Notes under the pieces: generated by a model
Told to the model about the DNA's origin: nothing
Databases searched by the model: none
Seen by the model: only the letters and a program-made list of their open reading frames with translations
From: Ilyomonas sp963847085
GTDB taxonomy: Bacteria; Bacteroidota; Bacteroidia; Chitinophagales; Chitinophagaceae
Direction: 5' to 3'
DNA: 64,000 nt
Assembly (NCBI GenBank): GCA_963847085.1
Contig: CAWJYO010000006.1
Location: forward strand, 124,001 to 188,000
Position numbers and translations under genes: made by a program
Shown: piece by piece, positions 55,713-64,000 of the stretch
Layout of the letters: every line of letters begins with the position of its first letter
How positions within the stretch are numbered: position 1 is the stretch's first letter

Positions 55713-56267
55713 TTAACTCACGGTAAAAGCAACCGCCATTGTTCCCCAAAATAGGTGCACTTTGCCTTCCGGCGAAACCAGATACTTCAAACGCTCGTTG
55801 TAAGTGTTTGCATTCATTTGCGTTACTTTTATTTTTATTACATCCTGCGCCATATTTTGTTTATAGCTGTATGCGCCCCATGTATTCCAAACTTTATTAA
55901 AAATAAAAGTCCATTCGTTGCCATGTTTTATAGCAAACAAAGCGTATCGGCCGGCAGGCAGTTTCTTACCTTCAATGGTTACATCTTTATCCACCGCAAA
56001 CGTAGTGGCTTCGTTGGCTCCTGCACGCCAAACCGAATCTTCGGTCGGGTCCAAATTCTTGCCAATGGTTCGTCCTTTAATGGCTGGGCTGCCATACGTC
56101 ATAGTGATGGTAACTCCCTTTGTTGTAGTAGCAACAATGCTATCGCGCGGGCTGGCAATCGGCGGACGTTTTGCGGTGTCGCTAATGTTAGGCGTTGGTT
56201 GCGCAACGGCTGTGATAGCAGTGCATAAAGCAACACAAGCCATCATAGTTGTAATTAATTTTTTCAT
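55713..56267 (-). CDS. DUF2911-family secreted protein
   Basis: A 184-residue protein with signal peptide MKKLITTMMACVALCTAITA (then VAQ). The mature domain begins RDSIVATTTKGVTITMTYGS and continues PAIKGRTIGKNLDPTEDSVW, RAGANEATTFAVDKDVTIEG and KLPAGRYALFAIKHGNEWTF, the diagnostic order of DUF2911. Role unknown. Confidence 0.9.
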   Translation of the reverse strand: MKKLITTMMACVALCTAITAVAQPTPNISDTAKRPPIASPRDSIVATTTKGVTITMTYGSPAIKGRTIGKNLDPTEDSVWRAGANEATTFAVDKDVTIEGKKLPAGRYALFAIKHGNEWTFIFNKVWNTWGAYSYKQNMAQDVIKIKVTQMNANTYNERLKYLVSPEGKVHLFWGTMAVAFTVS

Positions 56268-56428
56268 AGTTGATGATTTTGTGCAAGTTTAAGGGAATGT
56301 TTTTAAATGTTCGGTTGGTGCAACATATCTTTTGAAAAAGAGAGCAAAACAAAAGTTTAAATATTTTCTTACTGCATTTTGTATCGTCATTTTGTCATAT
56401 CAATGTGAAAATATTTTTTGCAACAACA

Positions 56429-56464
56429 TTTTGTACCTTTTTTGGTACATTTGCTTGTACAAAA
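56429..56464 (+). promoter_or_regulatory. Probable operator/promoter of the yefM-yoeB module
   Basis: Inverted repeat TTTTGTAC (56429-56436) and GTACAAAA (56457-56464) with an inner GTACC/GGTAC pair (56433-56437, 56444-56448), and a -7-like TACATTTG at 56446-56453, just upstream of the antitoxin start at 56477. This fits autorepression by the antitoxin-toxin complex, typical of the family. Confidence 0.55.
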
Positions 56465-56476
56465 GGAAATACAACA

Positions 56477-56728
56477 ATGCAAGCAATCTCTATCTCTCAA
56501 CTGAGAGGAAATATAAGAAAACATCTTGATGACGTAACTAAGTCAGGCGACATTTTGATTGTCCCTAGAAACGGTGAAAATGATGCAGTGGTAATTATGT
56601 CAATCAAAGACTACAACTCATTACAGGAAACCGGGCATTTATTATCCACTTCTGCCAACAGACAAAGATTGAAAGAATCTATTGAGCAATTACAAAATAA
56701 GAAAACTCATCAGTTCAATCTGAAATAA
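56477..56728 (+). CDS. yefM: Phd/YefM-family antitoxin
   Basis: The ATG at 56477 gives 83 residues (MQAISISQLRGNIRKHLDDV). The N-terminal Phd/YefM DNA-binding fold (TKSGDILIVPRNGENDAVVI, MSIKDYNSLQETGHLL) and a flexible toxin-binding C-terminus (RLKESIEQLQNKKTHQFNLK) are complete. It neutralises the YoeB toxin encoded 9 bp downstream and represses the operon. Confidence 0.92.
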   Translation: MQAISISQLRGNIRKHLDDVTKSGDILIVPRNGENDAVVIMSIKDYNSLQETGHLLSTSANRQRLKESIEQLQNKKTHQFNLK

Positions 56729-56737
56729 CAATATCGA

Positions 56738-57010
56738 ATGAATTTTGAGTTTACACAAAATGCGTGGGAAGAATTTGAATACTGGCTTGAAACCGATAGT
56801 GAAGTCGTTTTAAAAATCAAAGAACTTCTAAAAGATATCAGGAAATCGCCGTTTCAAGGCATTGGTAAACCAGAACCACTTAAGTATGATTTAAAAGGTT
56901 TTTGGTCAAGACGAATAACAGGCGAACACAGATTGGTGTATAAGGTTGAAGGTAAAAAAGGAGCTGATCAAAAATGCTTTATTATTCAATGCCGCTTTCA
57001 TTACGATTGA
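56738..57010 (+). CDS. yoeB: Txe/YoeB-family toxin
   Basis: A 90-residue protein with the YoeB pattern: FTQNAWEEFEYWLETDSEVV, IRKSPFQGIGKPEPLKYDLK, GFWSRRITGEHRLVYKVEGK and a C-terminal CRFHYD. The conserved catalytic residues (E in GKPEPL, R in RRITGEHR, H and Y of FHYD) are present. YoeB is a ribosome-dependent mRNA interferase. Confidence 0.94.
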   Translation: MNFEFTQNAWEEFEYWLETDSEVVLKIKELLKDIRKSPFQGIGKPEPLKYDLKGFWSRRITGEHRLVYKVEGKKGADQKCFIIQCRFHYD

Positions 57011-57148
57011 ATTATTATCTGTATCCTACAGATCCGTTTGCTTTTGTATAATGTTCATTCAACTAACAAACCCTTTTTACACACTTTATTCCAAACACTT
57101 TCTTTTTATCCTTTATTTTGCTGCACTAAACATCAAAGTCCTCGCTGT

Positions 57149-58318
57149 ATGAAAACAAAGCACTTTCTTTTTTATTCACTTTTACTAACATTTTTCTTCA
57201 TGTCTTGTAAAAACAATACATCCGATACAGGCACTTCTTCTGCATCAGCCGACAGCACGTTGACTTCAAAGCCCGGCATTACGGTAGCCAACTGGGGAAC
57301 CTTCGATGGCAAGCCGGTTCACCTGTTTATTTTAACCAACAACAATGGTGTACAGGTAAAAATATCTGATTATGGCGGAACGATTACTTCATTCATCGCA
57401 CCTGATAAAAATGACAAAAACAGCAGCATCGTAATTGGTTTTGATAGCCTGAGCAGCTATACTGCCGGCGTACCTTATTTTGGTGCAACCGTTGGCAGAT
57501 ATGGCAACCGCATTGCAAAAGGAAAGTTTACATTGAATGGTAAAACATATTCATTAGCTACCAATAACGGCCAAAACCATTTACATGGTGGTAAAAAAGG
57601 CTTTGATAAACAAGTATGGACAGTGTCCGACACTTCTGCCAACAAGCCACAGCTTACATTAACGTATCTGAGCAAAGATGGTGAAGAAGGCTATCCGGGC
57701 AACTTAACTTCTCATGTAACCTTTTCACTTACAGACGACAACCGTTTGAAAATTGAATACACAGCAACCACCGACAAAGCCACGCCAATTAATCTCACCA
57801 ATCACAGCTATTTCAATTTAACCGGCGATGTAAGCAACACCATTTTAAATCATTCGGTGATGATAAACGCCGACCGTTATACACCTGTGGATAGCACCTT
57901 AATTCCAACCGGACAATTGGCGCCTGTAAAAGGAACGCCGTTTGATTTTACTACACCGCATTTAATTGGCGAACGCATCAAGCAAACCGGCGGTAATCCT
58001 GTTGGTTATGATCACAACTATGTGTTGAACAAAAAAGATACATCGCTTACCAAAGTAGCTGAGGTAACCGATAGCCTGAGCGGAAGAAAATTAGAAGTGT
58101 TTACTACACAGCCGGGCTTGCAGTTTTACAGCGGCAACTTTTTAGATGGTTCCATCAAAACATCAAGTGGTAAGCCCATCAATCAATACACAGGTTTTGC
58201 TATGGAAACACAGCACTTTCCCAACTCACCTAACACACCTTCTTTTCCCACTACTATTTTGCAACCAGGTCAAACGTATCATAACATAACCGAATATAAA
58301 ATTTCGGTGAACAAGTAA
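57149..58318 (+). CDS. galM: Aldose 1-epimerase lipoprotein
   Basis: The ATG at 57149 gives 389 residues with a lipobox (MKTKHFLFYSLLLTFFFMSC); the earlier frame from 57038 is not conserved. The mutarotase fold shows ISDYGGTITSFIAPDKNDKN, GATVGRYGNRIAKGKF, GQNHLHGGKKGFDKQVW, INLTNHSYFNLTGD and AMETQHFPNSPNTPSFPTTI, with the catalytic His in NHSYFNL and Glu in AMETQHF. It interconverts alpha and beta aldoses, here outside the cytoplasm. Confidence 0.95.
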   Translation: MKTKHFLFYSLLLTFFFMSCKNNTSDTGTSSASADSTLTSKPGITVANWGTFDGKPVHLFILTNNNGVQVKISDYGGTITSFIAPDKNDKNSSIVIGFDSLSSYTAGVPYFGATVGRYGNRIAKGKFTLNGKTYSLATNNGQNHLHGGKKGFDKQVWTVSDTSANKPQLTLTYLSKDGEEGYPGNLTSHVTFSLTDDNRLKIEYTATTDKATPINLTNHSYFNLTGDVSNTILNHSVMINADRYTPVDSTLIPTGQLAPVKGTPFDFTTPHLIGERIKQTGGNPVGYDHNYVLNKKDTSLTKVAEVTDSLSGRKLEVFTTQPGLQFYSGNFLDGSIKTSSGKPINQYTGFAMETQHFPNSPNTPSFPTTILQPGQTYHNITEYKISVNK

Positions 58319-58340
58319 GCTGTAAGCGGATTAAATACGA

Positions 58341-58369
58341 GCGGGCAAGAACAACTTGCCCGCTTTTTG
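58341..58369 (+). terminator. Terminator after galM
   Basis: A 9-bp GC-rich stem (GCGGGCAAG at 58341-58349 with CTTGCCCGC at 58355-58363), 5-nt loop, T5 tract, 22 bp after the galM stop codon. Confidence 0.92.
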
Positions 58370-58531
58370 TTTTATAACTTTTAATATATGCAGACAATCA
58401 TTTCTCTTTGCAAAAAATAAGGTTTTGTGGAAAAGTGCTGCATCAAGTTTGCTATTTTATATTGAATGGTTTTCAAACCAAAAAACCATTACTTTTATTT
58501 CGAAATCTTATTTTGATTTTGTTTCTCTTTT

Positions 58532-60274
58532 ATGACAAATACATCTTATCGAAACACCTCACAATTGCTTCCTTCTTTACCAAAAACACCGACCGGCATT
58601 CATGGACTTGACGAAATTACAGCAGGCGGTTTGCCAACAGGCCGTCCAACATTAATATGCGGTGGTGCAGGCTGTGGCAAAACTTTGTTTTCGCTGGAAT
58701 TTATTGTACGTGGCGCCGTTGATTTTAATGAGCCCGGCGTGTTTATGGCGTTTGAAGAAAAACCGGAAGACCTGGCTGCAAACGTAGCTTCGCTTGGTTT
58801 TAATTTAAAACAATTGCAGGAAGATAAAAAATTAAAGGTTGACTATGTGCATATTGACCGCAATGAGATAGAAGAAACCGGCGAGTACAATTTAGAAGGT
58901 TTGTTTATCCGCTTAAATTATGCCATTGATAGCATCGGTGCAAAACGCGTGGTACTGGATACAATTGAAAATTTATTTTCCGGTTATGATAACCAGGCCA
59001 TCTTGCGGGCAGAACTGCGCAGGTTATTTCAATGGCTGAAAGACAAAGGGGTTACCGCTATCATAACGGGTGAGCGTGGCGAAAGCTCGCTTACCCGGCA
59101 AGGCCTAGAAGAATATGTATCTGATTGTGTGATTTTGCTGGATCACCGCATCATCAACCAAATATCCACACGCCGCTTACGGGTTGTAAAGTACCGTGGC
59201 TCGGTACACGGCACCAACGAGTATCCATTTTTAATTGATGAAGATGGTATATCTGTTCTTCCCATTACATCGCTCGAACTGAACAAACCTGTTTCTTCTG
59301 AAAGATTATCTTCCGGCGTTCCGGCATTGGATAGCATGTTGGGTGGCAAAGGCTTTTTTAGAGGCAGCAGTATATTGGTTTCCGGCACTGCGGGCACGGG
59401 CAAAACCAGCATTGCAGCAAGCTTTGCTGTTGCTGCCTGTACAAGGGGCGAAACCTGTTTGTTTTTTGGTTTCGAAGAATCGCCACAGCAAATTGTGAGG
59501 AACATGCAGTCAATCGGCATCAATCTGCAAACGCATGTTGATAGCGGGCTGCTGCGTTTTCAAAGTGTGCGCCCAACCATGTATGGTTTGGAAATGCACT
59601 TAGTTTCCATTTATAAATTAATCAATAAAAACAAACCTCAGGTTGTTATTTTCGATCCTATTACCAACCTTGTTTCCATTGGTTCGGTTAGCGAAGTAAA
59701 AGCCATGCTGGTACGATTGATTGATTTTTTACAGCAACTGCAGGTTACAGTTATGTTCACAGCCCTTTCGCTAAATACCGTTATAAATGAACAAACCGAT
59801 GAAGGCATATCATCGCTGGTGGATGCCTGGCTTACAGTAAGAGACATGGAAAGCAACGGCGAAAGAAACCGGGGCATTTATATAATGAAATCGAGAGGCA
59901 TGCAACACTCCAACCAGGTACGTGAGTTTGTAATTACCAATAATGGAATAGATTTGATTGAAGTATATCTTGGACCAGAAGGTGTATTAACTGGCTCTGC
60001 ACGGGAGGCCCAGATTTTGCTGGAAAAAACAGATACGGTGTTGCATGGCAATGCCATCAATCGTAAAGACCGTGAACTGCTACGCAAACGCAAAATGCTG
60101 GAAGCAAAAATTGAGAGCCTGAGAACAGAGTTTGAATCAACCGAAGAAGAATTAAACAAAGTATTTTTAGAAGAAGAAATAAAAAAGGAAATCATGGACG
60201 ATGCACGCCAAAAAGTAACTGAGTTAAGAAAAGGCAATACGGCTAACGACAAAATAAAAAAGCAGAATAAATAA
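58532..60274 (+). CDS. kaiC: KaiC-family double-domain ATPase
   Basis: A 580-residue protein with two RecA-like domains. CI (~15-250): Walker A GGAGCGKT, catalytic EE in FMAFEEKPEDL. CII (~260-490): Walker A GTAGTGKTS, EE in FFGFEESPQQI, and phospho-acceptor pair S427-S428 in DEGISSLVDAW, at the place of S431/T432 of cyanobacterial KaiC. The C-terminus is a coiled coil (DRELLRKRKMLEAKIESLRT ... EEEIKKEIMDDARQKV) in place of the KaiA-binding tail. Its stop overlaps the kaiB start. Non-cyanobacterial KaiC proteins of this class act in stress or daily timing; the output here is probably the histidine kinase encoded downstream. Confidence 0.94.
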   Translation: MTNTSYRNTSQLLPSLPKTPTGIHGLDEITAGGLPTGRPTLICGGAGCGKTLFSLEFIVRGAVDFNEPGVFMAFEEKPEDLAANVASLGFNLKQLQEDKKLKVDYVHIDRNEIEETGEYNLEGLFIRLNYAIDSIGAKRVVLDTIENLFSGYDNQAILRAELRRLFQWLKDKGVTAIITGERGESSLTRQGLEEYVSDCVILLDHRIINQISTRRLRVVKYRGSVHGTNEYPFLIDEDGISVLPITSLELNKPVSSERLSSGVPALDSMLGGKGFFRGSSILVSGTAGTGKTSIAASFAVAACTRGETCLFFGFEESPQQIVRNMQSIGINLQTHVDSGLLRFQSVRPTMYGLEMHLVSIYKLINKNKPQVVIFDPITNLVSIGSVSEVKAMLVRLIDFLQQLQVTVMFTALSLNTVINEQTDEGISSLVDAWLTVRDMESNGERNRGIYIMKSRGMQHSNQVREFVITNNGIDLIEVYLGPEGVLTGSAREAQILLEKTDTVLHGNAINRKDRELLRKRKMLEAKIESLRTEFESTEEELNKVFLEEEIKKEIMDDARQKVTELRKGNTANDKIKKQNK

Positions 60275-60555
60275 TGAGCGAAATCAAATACGAACTGCGG
60301 TTATATGTGGCTGGCAAAACATCCAGATCGGTTACTGCCCTGAACAATTTAAAGAAGTATTGCGAAGAACATTTACAAGGTCAGTACTCCATTGAAGTAA
60401 TTGACTTATTGGTGCATCCGCAACTGGCAGAAGGTGACCAGATATTAGCCATTCCTACACTCGTAAAAAAGGTACCGGAGCCGGTTCGTAAAATCATCGG
60501 TGATCTTTCTAATAAAGAAAAAGTTTTAGTTGGGCTTGATATTCGCACGTTGTAA
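60274..60555 (+). CDS. kaiB: KaiB-like protein, first copy
   Basis: A 93-residue KaiB: YELRLYVAGKTSRSVTALNN, then LKKYCEEHLQGQYSIEVIDL, VHPQLAEGDQILAIPTLVKK and VRKIIGDLSNKEKVLVGLDI. The family motif LAIPTL.K..P.P.RK.IGDLS is complete. KaiB switches fold to bind KaiC. ATG overlaps the kaiC stop (TAATG). Confidence 0.95.
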   Translation: MSEIKYELRLYVAGKTSRSVTALNNLKKYCEEHLQGQYSIEVIDLLVHPQLAEGDQILAIPTLVKKVPEPVRKIIGDLSNKEKVLVGLDIRTL

Positions 60556-60572
60556 CCGGGAAGACAAAAAAC

Positions 60573-60890
60573 ATGCAGGATTCAAACACCGATGATGAAT
60601 TTTCGAACTGGAAAGAAGATGATGAATTTTATACTCTTCGTCTTTTTGTCACAGGCACTTCACCTATATCCATACGCGCCATCAGCAATATAAAAAGGAT
60701 TTGCGAAGAACATTTGCAGGGCAAATATGAACTGGAAATTATTGATGTTTATCAACAACCTCTGCTGGTAAAAAGCGAAGACATTACCGCGGTTCCTATG
60801 CTTATAAAAAAATTTCCGCTTCCTAAAAAACGTATGATTGGCGATATGTCTGACAAAAACAAAGTTTTAAAAGGATTAGGACTTTTATAA
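60573..60890 (+). CDS. kaiB: KaiB-like protein, second copy
   Basis: A 105-residue paralog with a short acidic N-terminal extension (MQDSNTDDEFSNWKEDDEFY), then TLRLFVTGTSPISIRAISNI, KRICEEHLQGKYELEIIDVY, AVPMLIKKFPLPKKRMIGDM and SDKNKVLKGLGLL. 17 bp after the first kaiB. The pair could compete for KaiC or form mixed rings. Confidence 0.93.
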   Translation: MQDSNTDDEFSNWKEDDEFYTLRLFVTGTSPISIRAISNIKRICEEHLQGKYELEIIDVYQQPLLVKSEDITAVPMLIKKFPLPKKRMIGDMSDKNKVLKGLGLL

Positions 60891-60902
60891 TTTATCAATA
60901 GA

Positions 60903-62630
60903 TTGGAGCAAATAAAAACATACGAAGAATTATTGCAGGAATTGGTAACCGTTCGTATGCAGCTTGAGGAAACGAACGATACCATTGAAGCCATCCGTTC
61001 CGGCGAGGTAGATGCGTTGGTAGTAAAGCAAAAGGACGGCATACAATTGTACACCTTAAAAAGCGCCGATCAAACCTATCGCATTTTTATTGAGCAGATG
61101 ACCGAAGGTGCTGTTACACTTAGTGAAGACAATCTTATCTTATACTGTAATTCTCAATTTGCTTCATTGGTGCAACTGCCGTTACAAAAAATAACCGGGC
61201 AATCTTTCTATCAGTTTATACCACCTGATTGTAAACAGCAATGTGTTCAGTTCATTCAAAAAGCATGGAACGAAACCATAAAAGCAGAGTTACAGTTATT
61301 AGCCGCTAACGGCAGCTCTGTGCCGGTGTTACTATCGTTCAAAGCACTGCACCTGGAAGAAGGTTTATCCATGAGCCTTATCATTACAGATCTTACAGAG
61401 CAAAAACAAACCGAACAGCTTCTGAAACTCAACAACAAACAGCTAAAAGAAGCACAGGAAATTACATGGCAATTAAACGCCAATCTCGAAAACAAAGTAA
61501 AAGAAAGAACAAGAGAATTAGAAGCATCGGTACTGGAAAAAACAAAACTAAGTGAAGAACTGCGCAGCAATCAGGAACGATTGTCTTTGATATTAGAAAC
61601 CATGGCAGAAGGCGTGGGTATCATTGATGTAGACGGTAATCTGACGTATGTCAACCCAATGGCACAAAAGATTTTAGGGTTGCAGAAAAACGAAATTTTA
61701 ACCCGTACTTACTATGATCCAAAGTGGACGAATCTGCGCTTAGATGGTACTCCCTTACCTAAAGAAGAACATCCCATGAGTATAATGATGAAAACCAGCA
61801 AGCCGGTTTTTGATCATGAAATTGGAGTTCAGGCGCCGGGCAGAGACATATTTTATATCTCTATTAATGCAGCGCCGATATACAATGCTAACGGAGTGTT
61901 GATTGGCGGTGTGGGTACGTTTATGGATGTTACCAACAGGCGTAAATCAATTCAGCAAAAAGATGAATTCATTAGTGTAGCCAGCCACGAACTAAAAACG
62001 CCGACCACAACCTTAAAAGCTTCGCTGCAAATTTTAAAGCAGATGATAGCAACAGAAAGAGAATCGCCGCTTGTGCCTGTGTTTTTAGATAAAGCCAATA
62101 GCAGCCTGCAAAAATTATCGGGCCTGATAGATGATTTGCTTAACGTATCGCGCATAGAAAAAGGACAACTGGTTCTTAAAAGATCGTTGTTTAATATTTA
62201 TGAAATGGTAAAAGAAAATGCAGAGAATTTGCAACTGATAAATAAAAACATGCAAATAAATATTAGCGGCGTTCAGGATGTTTCCATCATGGCCGACAGG
62301 TACCGCGTAGAACAAGTACTTGCCAACCTGCTGAACAATGCGATTAAGTACTCGCCTTCTTCATCGCGCATTGATATTAGTATTGAGTTAACCGAACCTG
62401 ACTGCGTTACAGTATCCATACGCGATTATGGCATTGGCATACCGGAGGAAAAACAACAACATTTATTCGACCGCTATTACCGCGTAGATTATTCGGGCAA
62501 TCAATACTCCGGTCTTGGTTTGGGCTTATACATTTCCAACGACATTATCTCCAAACATAACGGAACCATTGGCGTACACAGCCAACCCGGCGATGGCAGT
62601 ACGTTCTGGTTTACCTTGCCATTGTTGTAA
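60903..62630 (+). CDS. PAS-domain sensor histidine kinase of the kai cluster
   Basis: Starts at TTG (60903) as MEQIKTYEELLQELVTVRMQ, 12 bp after the second kaiB; 575 residues. After an N-terminal coiled coil (EETNDTIEAIRSGEVDALVV) come a PAS domain (~60-165), a coiled-coil linker (~180-225), a second PAS (~230-345), HisKA with H362 in VASHELKTPTTTLKA, and HATPase with NLLNNAIKYSPSSSRIDISI, DYGIGIPEEKQQHLFDRYYR and GLGLGLYISNDIISKHNGTI. No membrane segment or receiver. It lacks the KaiB-like N-terminus of cyanobacterial SasA, so it may read the KaiC state differently. Confidence 0.92.
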   Translation: MEQIKTYEELLQELVTVRMQLEETNDTIEAIRSGEVDALVVKQKDGIQLYTLKSADQTYRIFIEQMTEGAVTLSEDNLILYCNSQFASLVQLPLQKITGQSFYQFIPPDCKQQCVQFIQKAWNETIKAELQLLAANGSSVPVLLSFKALHLEEGLSMSLIITDLTEQKQTEQLLKLNNKQLKEAQEITWQLNANLENKVKERTRELEASVLEKTKLSEELRSNQERLSLILETMAEGVGIIDVDGNLTYVNPMAQKILGLQKNEILTRTYYDPKWTNLRLDGTPLPKEEHPMSIMMKTSKPVFDHEIGVQAPGRDIFYISINAAPIYNANGVLIGGVGTFMDVTNRRKSIQQKDEFISVASHELKTPTTTLKASLQILKQMIATERESPLVPVFLDKANSSLQKLSGLIDDLLNVSRIEKGQLVLKRSLFNIYEMVKENAENLQLINKNMQINISGVQDVSIMADRYRVEQVLANLLNNAIKYSPSSSRIDISIELTEPDCVTVSIRDYGIGIPEEKQQHLFDRYYRVDYSGNQYSGLGLGLYISNDIISKHNGTIGVHSQPGDGSTFWFTLPLL

Positions 62631-62881
62631 TGTTTTTGTTTTTGCCGATTAATATAAGCCTGCAATTTTTACTTTTCTCGTTTATTTCTGCTACAGTTGA
62701 GCGATAAGGAAAACAACTCATTTCTTTAAACTTTGCTTTTGTAAAAAGACAAAGCCTTAGCCTGTTTCAGCAACAAATATTTTAGTGTACAAAACACGAA
62801 AAGTATATTTGTTCTTTCACTCACTTCTTACCCCATTAATAAGGTTAACACATTTTCCGTTTATATAGTAACCTTCTTACC

Positions 62882-63793
62882 ATGAAGTATCTCGTTTGTA
62901 TTCTTGTACATCTTCTCTTACTTCAACCTGCTTTTTCACAAAATCTGAAAGGCACTTATACATTTGGTGTCAAAGTTTATGGAAGGGGCAAGCCTATGAT
63001 TTTAATTCCCGGTATACGGGGCAATGGACCTGCCACTTATGCAACAACTGTTGCGCATTTAAAAGACCATTACAAATGTTATGTGATAACGCTGGCGGGC
63101 TTTGCAGGGCAACCAGCTTCCGCAAAAGATTCTGATGTCATGAAAGGACAAAGGGATGAGTTGATTGCGTATGTAAAAGAACAGCATCTGCAAAAACCAG
63201 TGTTGATGGGCTTTAGCTTTGGCGGTGTGCTGGCAATGTGGATGGCAGCTACAGCACCGGATTTATTTGGAAAGCTGGTTGATATTGATGGTCTTCCTTT
63301 TGAAGATGCCCTTGAACATCCCAGCCTGAATATTGATTCTTTACGTGATACCTTGAATACTTATTATCATCATTTACGGTTGCGAACACCTGAACAAATA
63401 GCACATAACGATTCCATTCGTCATTCGCCCCAAAATGAAAGGGCAGGCTTTGAATTTGTAAAAAGCCTGATCAGCGACACCACACAAATTCCGCAGGTGA
63501 TGGCCTGGGATAAAGCGAGTGATAGCAAAGCCGCAGGGTTGATGTTGTGTGAAATAGAAGTGCTGGATTTGAGAGATGATATTGCCAAAATTCAATCGCC
63601 CATTTTGGTGTTGGGTTCATGGTTAGGATGGGATAACATCAAAACAAAAGAAGAAGCTGAAAAAGCGTATGCCCTGCAATTTGCCAAAGCAAAAAATTGC
63701 CATATTGTTTTTTCAGAAAAAGGGAAGCACTTTTTGATGTGGGATGACTATGATTGGTTCATCCACGAAATAGATAAGTTTTTGGAAGGATAA
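62882..63793 (+). CDS. Secreted alpha/beta hydrolase
   Basis: A 303-residue protein with signal peptide MKYLVCILVHLLLLQPAFSQ. Oxyanion region LIPGIRGNGPATY, nucleophile elbow GFSFGG with S112, an acid in the SPILVLGSWLGWD region and a late catalytic His in EKGKHFLMWDDYDWF. A general esterase/lipase-type fold; the substrate is not evident. A second secreted protein gene begins 42 bp later on the same strand. Confidence 0.87.
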   Translation: MKYLVCILVHLLLLQPAFSQNLKGTYTFGVKVYGRGKPMILIPGIRGNGPATYATTVAHLKDHYKCYVITLAGFAGQPASAKDSDVMKGQRDELIAYVKEQHLQKPVLMGFSFGGVLAMWMAATAPDLFGKLVDIDGLPFEDALEHPSLNIDSLRDTLNTYYHHLRLRTPEQIAHNDSIRHSPQNERAGFEFVKSLISDTTQIPQVMAWDKASDSKAAGLMLCEIEVLDLRDDIAKIQSPILVLGSWLGWDNIKTKEEAEKAYALQFAKAKNCHIVFSEKGKHFLMWDDYDWFIHEIDKFLEG

Positions 63794-63834
63794 TCATCAG
63801 TTCTGCAGCATTATTCATAAATAATATTCAACTC

Positions 63835-64000
63835 ATGATGAAAGCGATTTTTACCACTATTCTTTGCCTGGTATTGCTACAAAGTTTGACAGCACAAAAT
63901 GGTAGTATTGTAAGACAAACTAAAGTTTCTTTACCCGATACAATGCTCAACAGGATAGCGAAATCTTACCCGGAGATTAAATCATTTAATGATAGTGTAA
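63835..64000 (+). CDS. Secreted protein, 5' part only
   Basis: The ATG at 63835 or 63838 opens MMKAIFTTILCLVLLQSLTA (then Q), a signal peptide, followed by NGSIVRQTKVSLPDTMLNRI and on to the window edge. Only about 55 residues are visible. Probably co-transcribed with the hydrolase. Confidence 0.65.
   Translation, partial: MMKAIFTTILCLVLLQSLTAQNGSIVRQTKVSLPDTMLNRIAKSYPEIKSFNDSV

Noticed and set aside
1..64000. tRNA, rRNA and insertion sequences
   Set aside because: No T-arm-like GGTTCGAnTCC with acceptor pairing, no rRNA stretch and no transposase motif noticed on either strand; a tRNAscan/Infernal run would be decisive.

Overview
The window is a piece of a Bacteroidota chromosome, most like the Chitinophagaceae and relatives. 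The evidence is a type IX secretion C-terminal sorting domain, many lipoproteins and secreted proteins, an archaeal/eukaryotic-type ProS, three-domain IspG, DUF4836, DUF2911, NIPSNAP and DUF6934 proteins, OMPP1/FadL-like and TolC-like outer-membrane proteins, weak Shine-Dalgarno signals and about 40-45% GC. I saw no rRNA, tRNA, CRISPR array or transposase. The first gene (TolC-like) and the last (secreted protein) run off the ends.

Layout. 1-1653: tetR-tolC efflux operon. 1912-6727: tandem pair of T9SS-secreted ELWxTDGT-repeat proteins, the first broken by about five indels, the second intact. 7073-10968: secreted GH95 fucosidase, NIPSNAP and DUF2147 proteins. 11080-14231 (minus): DNA-repair-linked radical SAM protein with its partner, and a LuxR-type regulator. 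14433-16580: ispG carrying in-frame heptanucleotide repeats. 16711-17318: DUF6934 gene coupled to a 50-residue gene. 17621-23372: GH3 glucosidase, lipoprotein, PIN toxin-antitoxin pair, pnuC with an NR kinase, and a Gfo/Idh oxidoreductase. 23385-28237 (minus): ECF42-type sigma factor with its YCII/DGPF partner, FKBP lipoprotein, outer-membrane protein and low-complexity lipoprotein. 28387-33757: proS, DUF4836, dxs. 33882-38746: an accessory block with a second PIN module, a secreted protein, a patatin-like lipase and a 666-residue protein with a deoxyribosyltransferase-like N-terminus, a TRAFs-binding/TPR-like middle and a SLOG-like C-terminus. 39017-45545: DHS-like enzyme, AcpH-like, asnB, Cys/Met PLP enzyme. 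45718-50784: UvrD-like helicase with a PD-(D/E)XK nuclease, then an AAA ATPase and a separate TOPRIM-like protein. 50892-58318: alcohol dehydrogenase, sigma/anti-sigma pair, subtilase, DUF2911, YefM-YoeB, aldose epimerase. 58532-62630: kaiC-kaiB-kaiB-histidine kinase. 62882-end: alpha/beta hydrolase and a partial secreted protein.

Best candidates for undescribed biology: (i) the patatin + NDT/TRAFs-binding/SLOG gene pair (35445-38746), laid out like a nucleotide-signalled defence system; (ii) the helicase, ATPase and TOPRIM run (45718-50784), which recalls a split Gabija/PARIS/OLD-type system; (iii) heptanucleotide (7-nt period) repeat patches of several unrelated consensus sequences, both between genes and inside ispG and the NR-kinase gene, with bases altered where a perfect unit would give an in-frame stop; (iv) a very common short word, AAAAACAAA/TTTGTTTTT, which also forms the ends of long bidirectional terminators.

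Caution. At least ten genes, several of them housekeeping, carry 1-nt indels, mostly at homopolymers. Uncorrected sequencing or assembly errors are the simplest explanation, so apparent pseudogenes should be read with that in mind.
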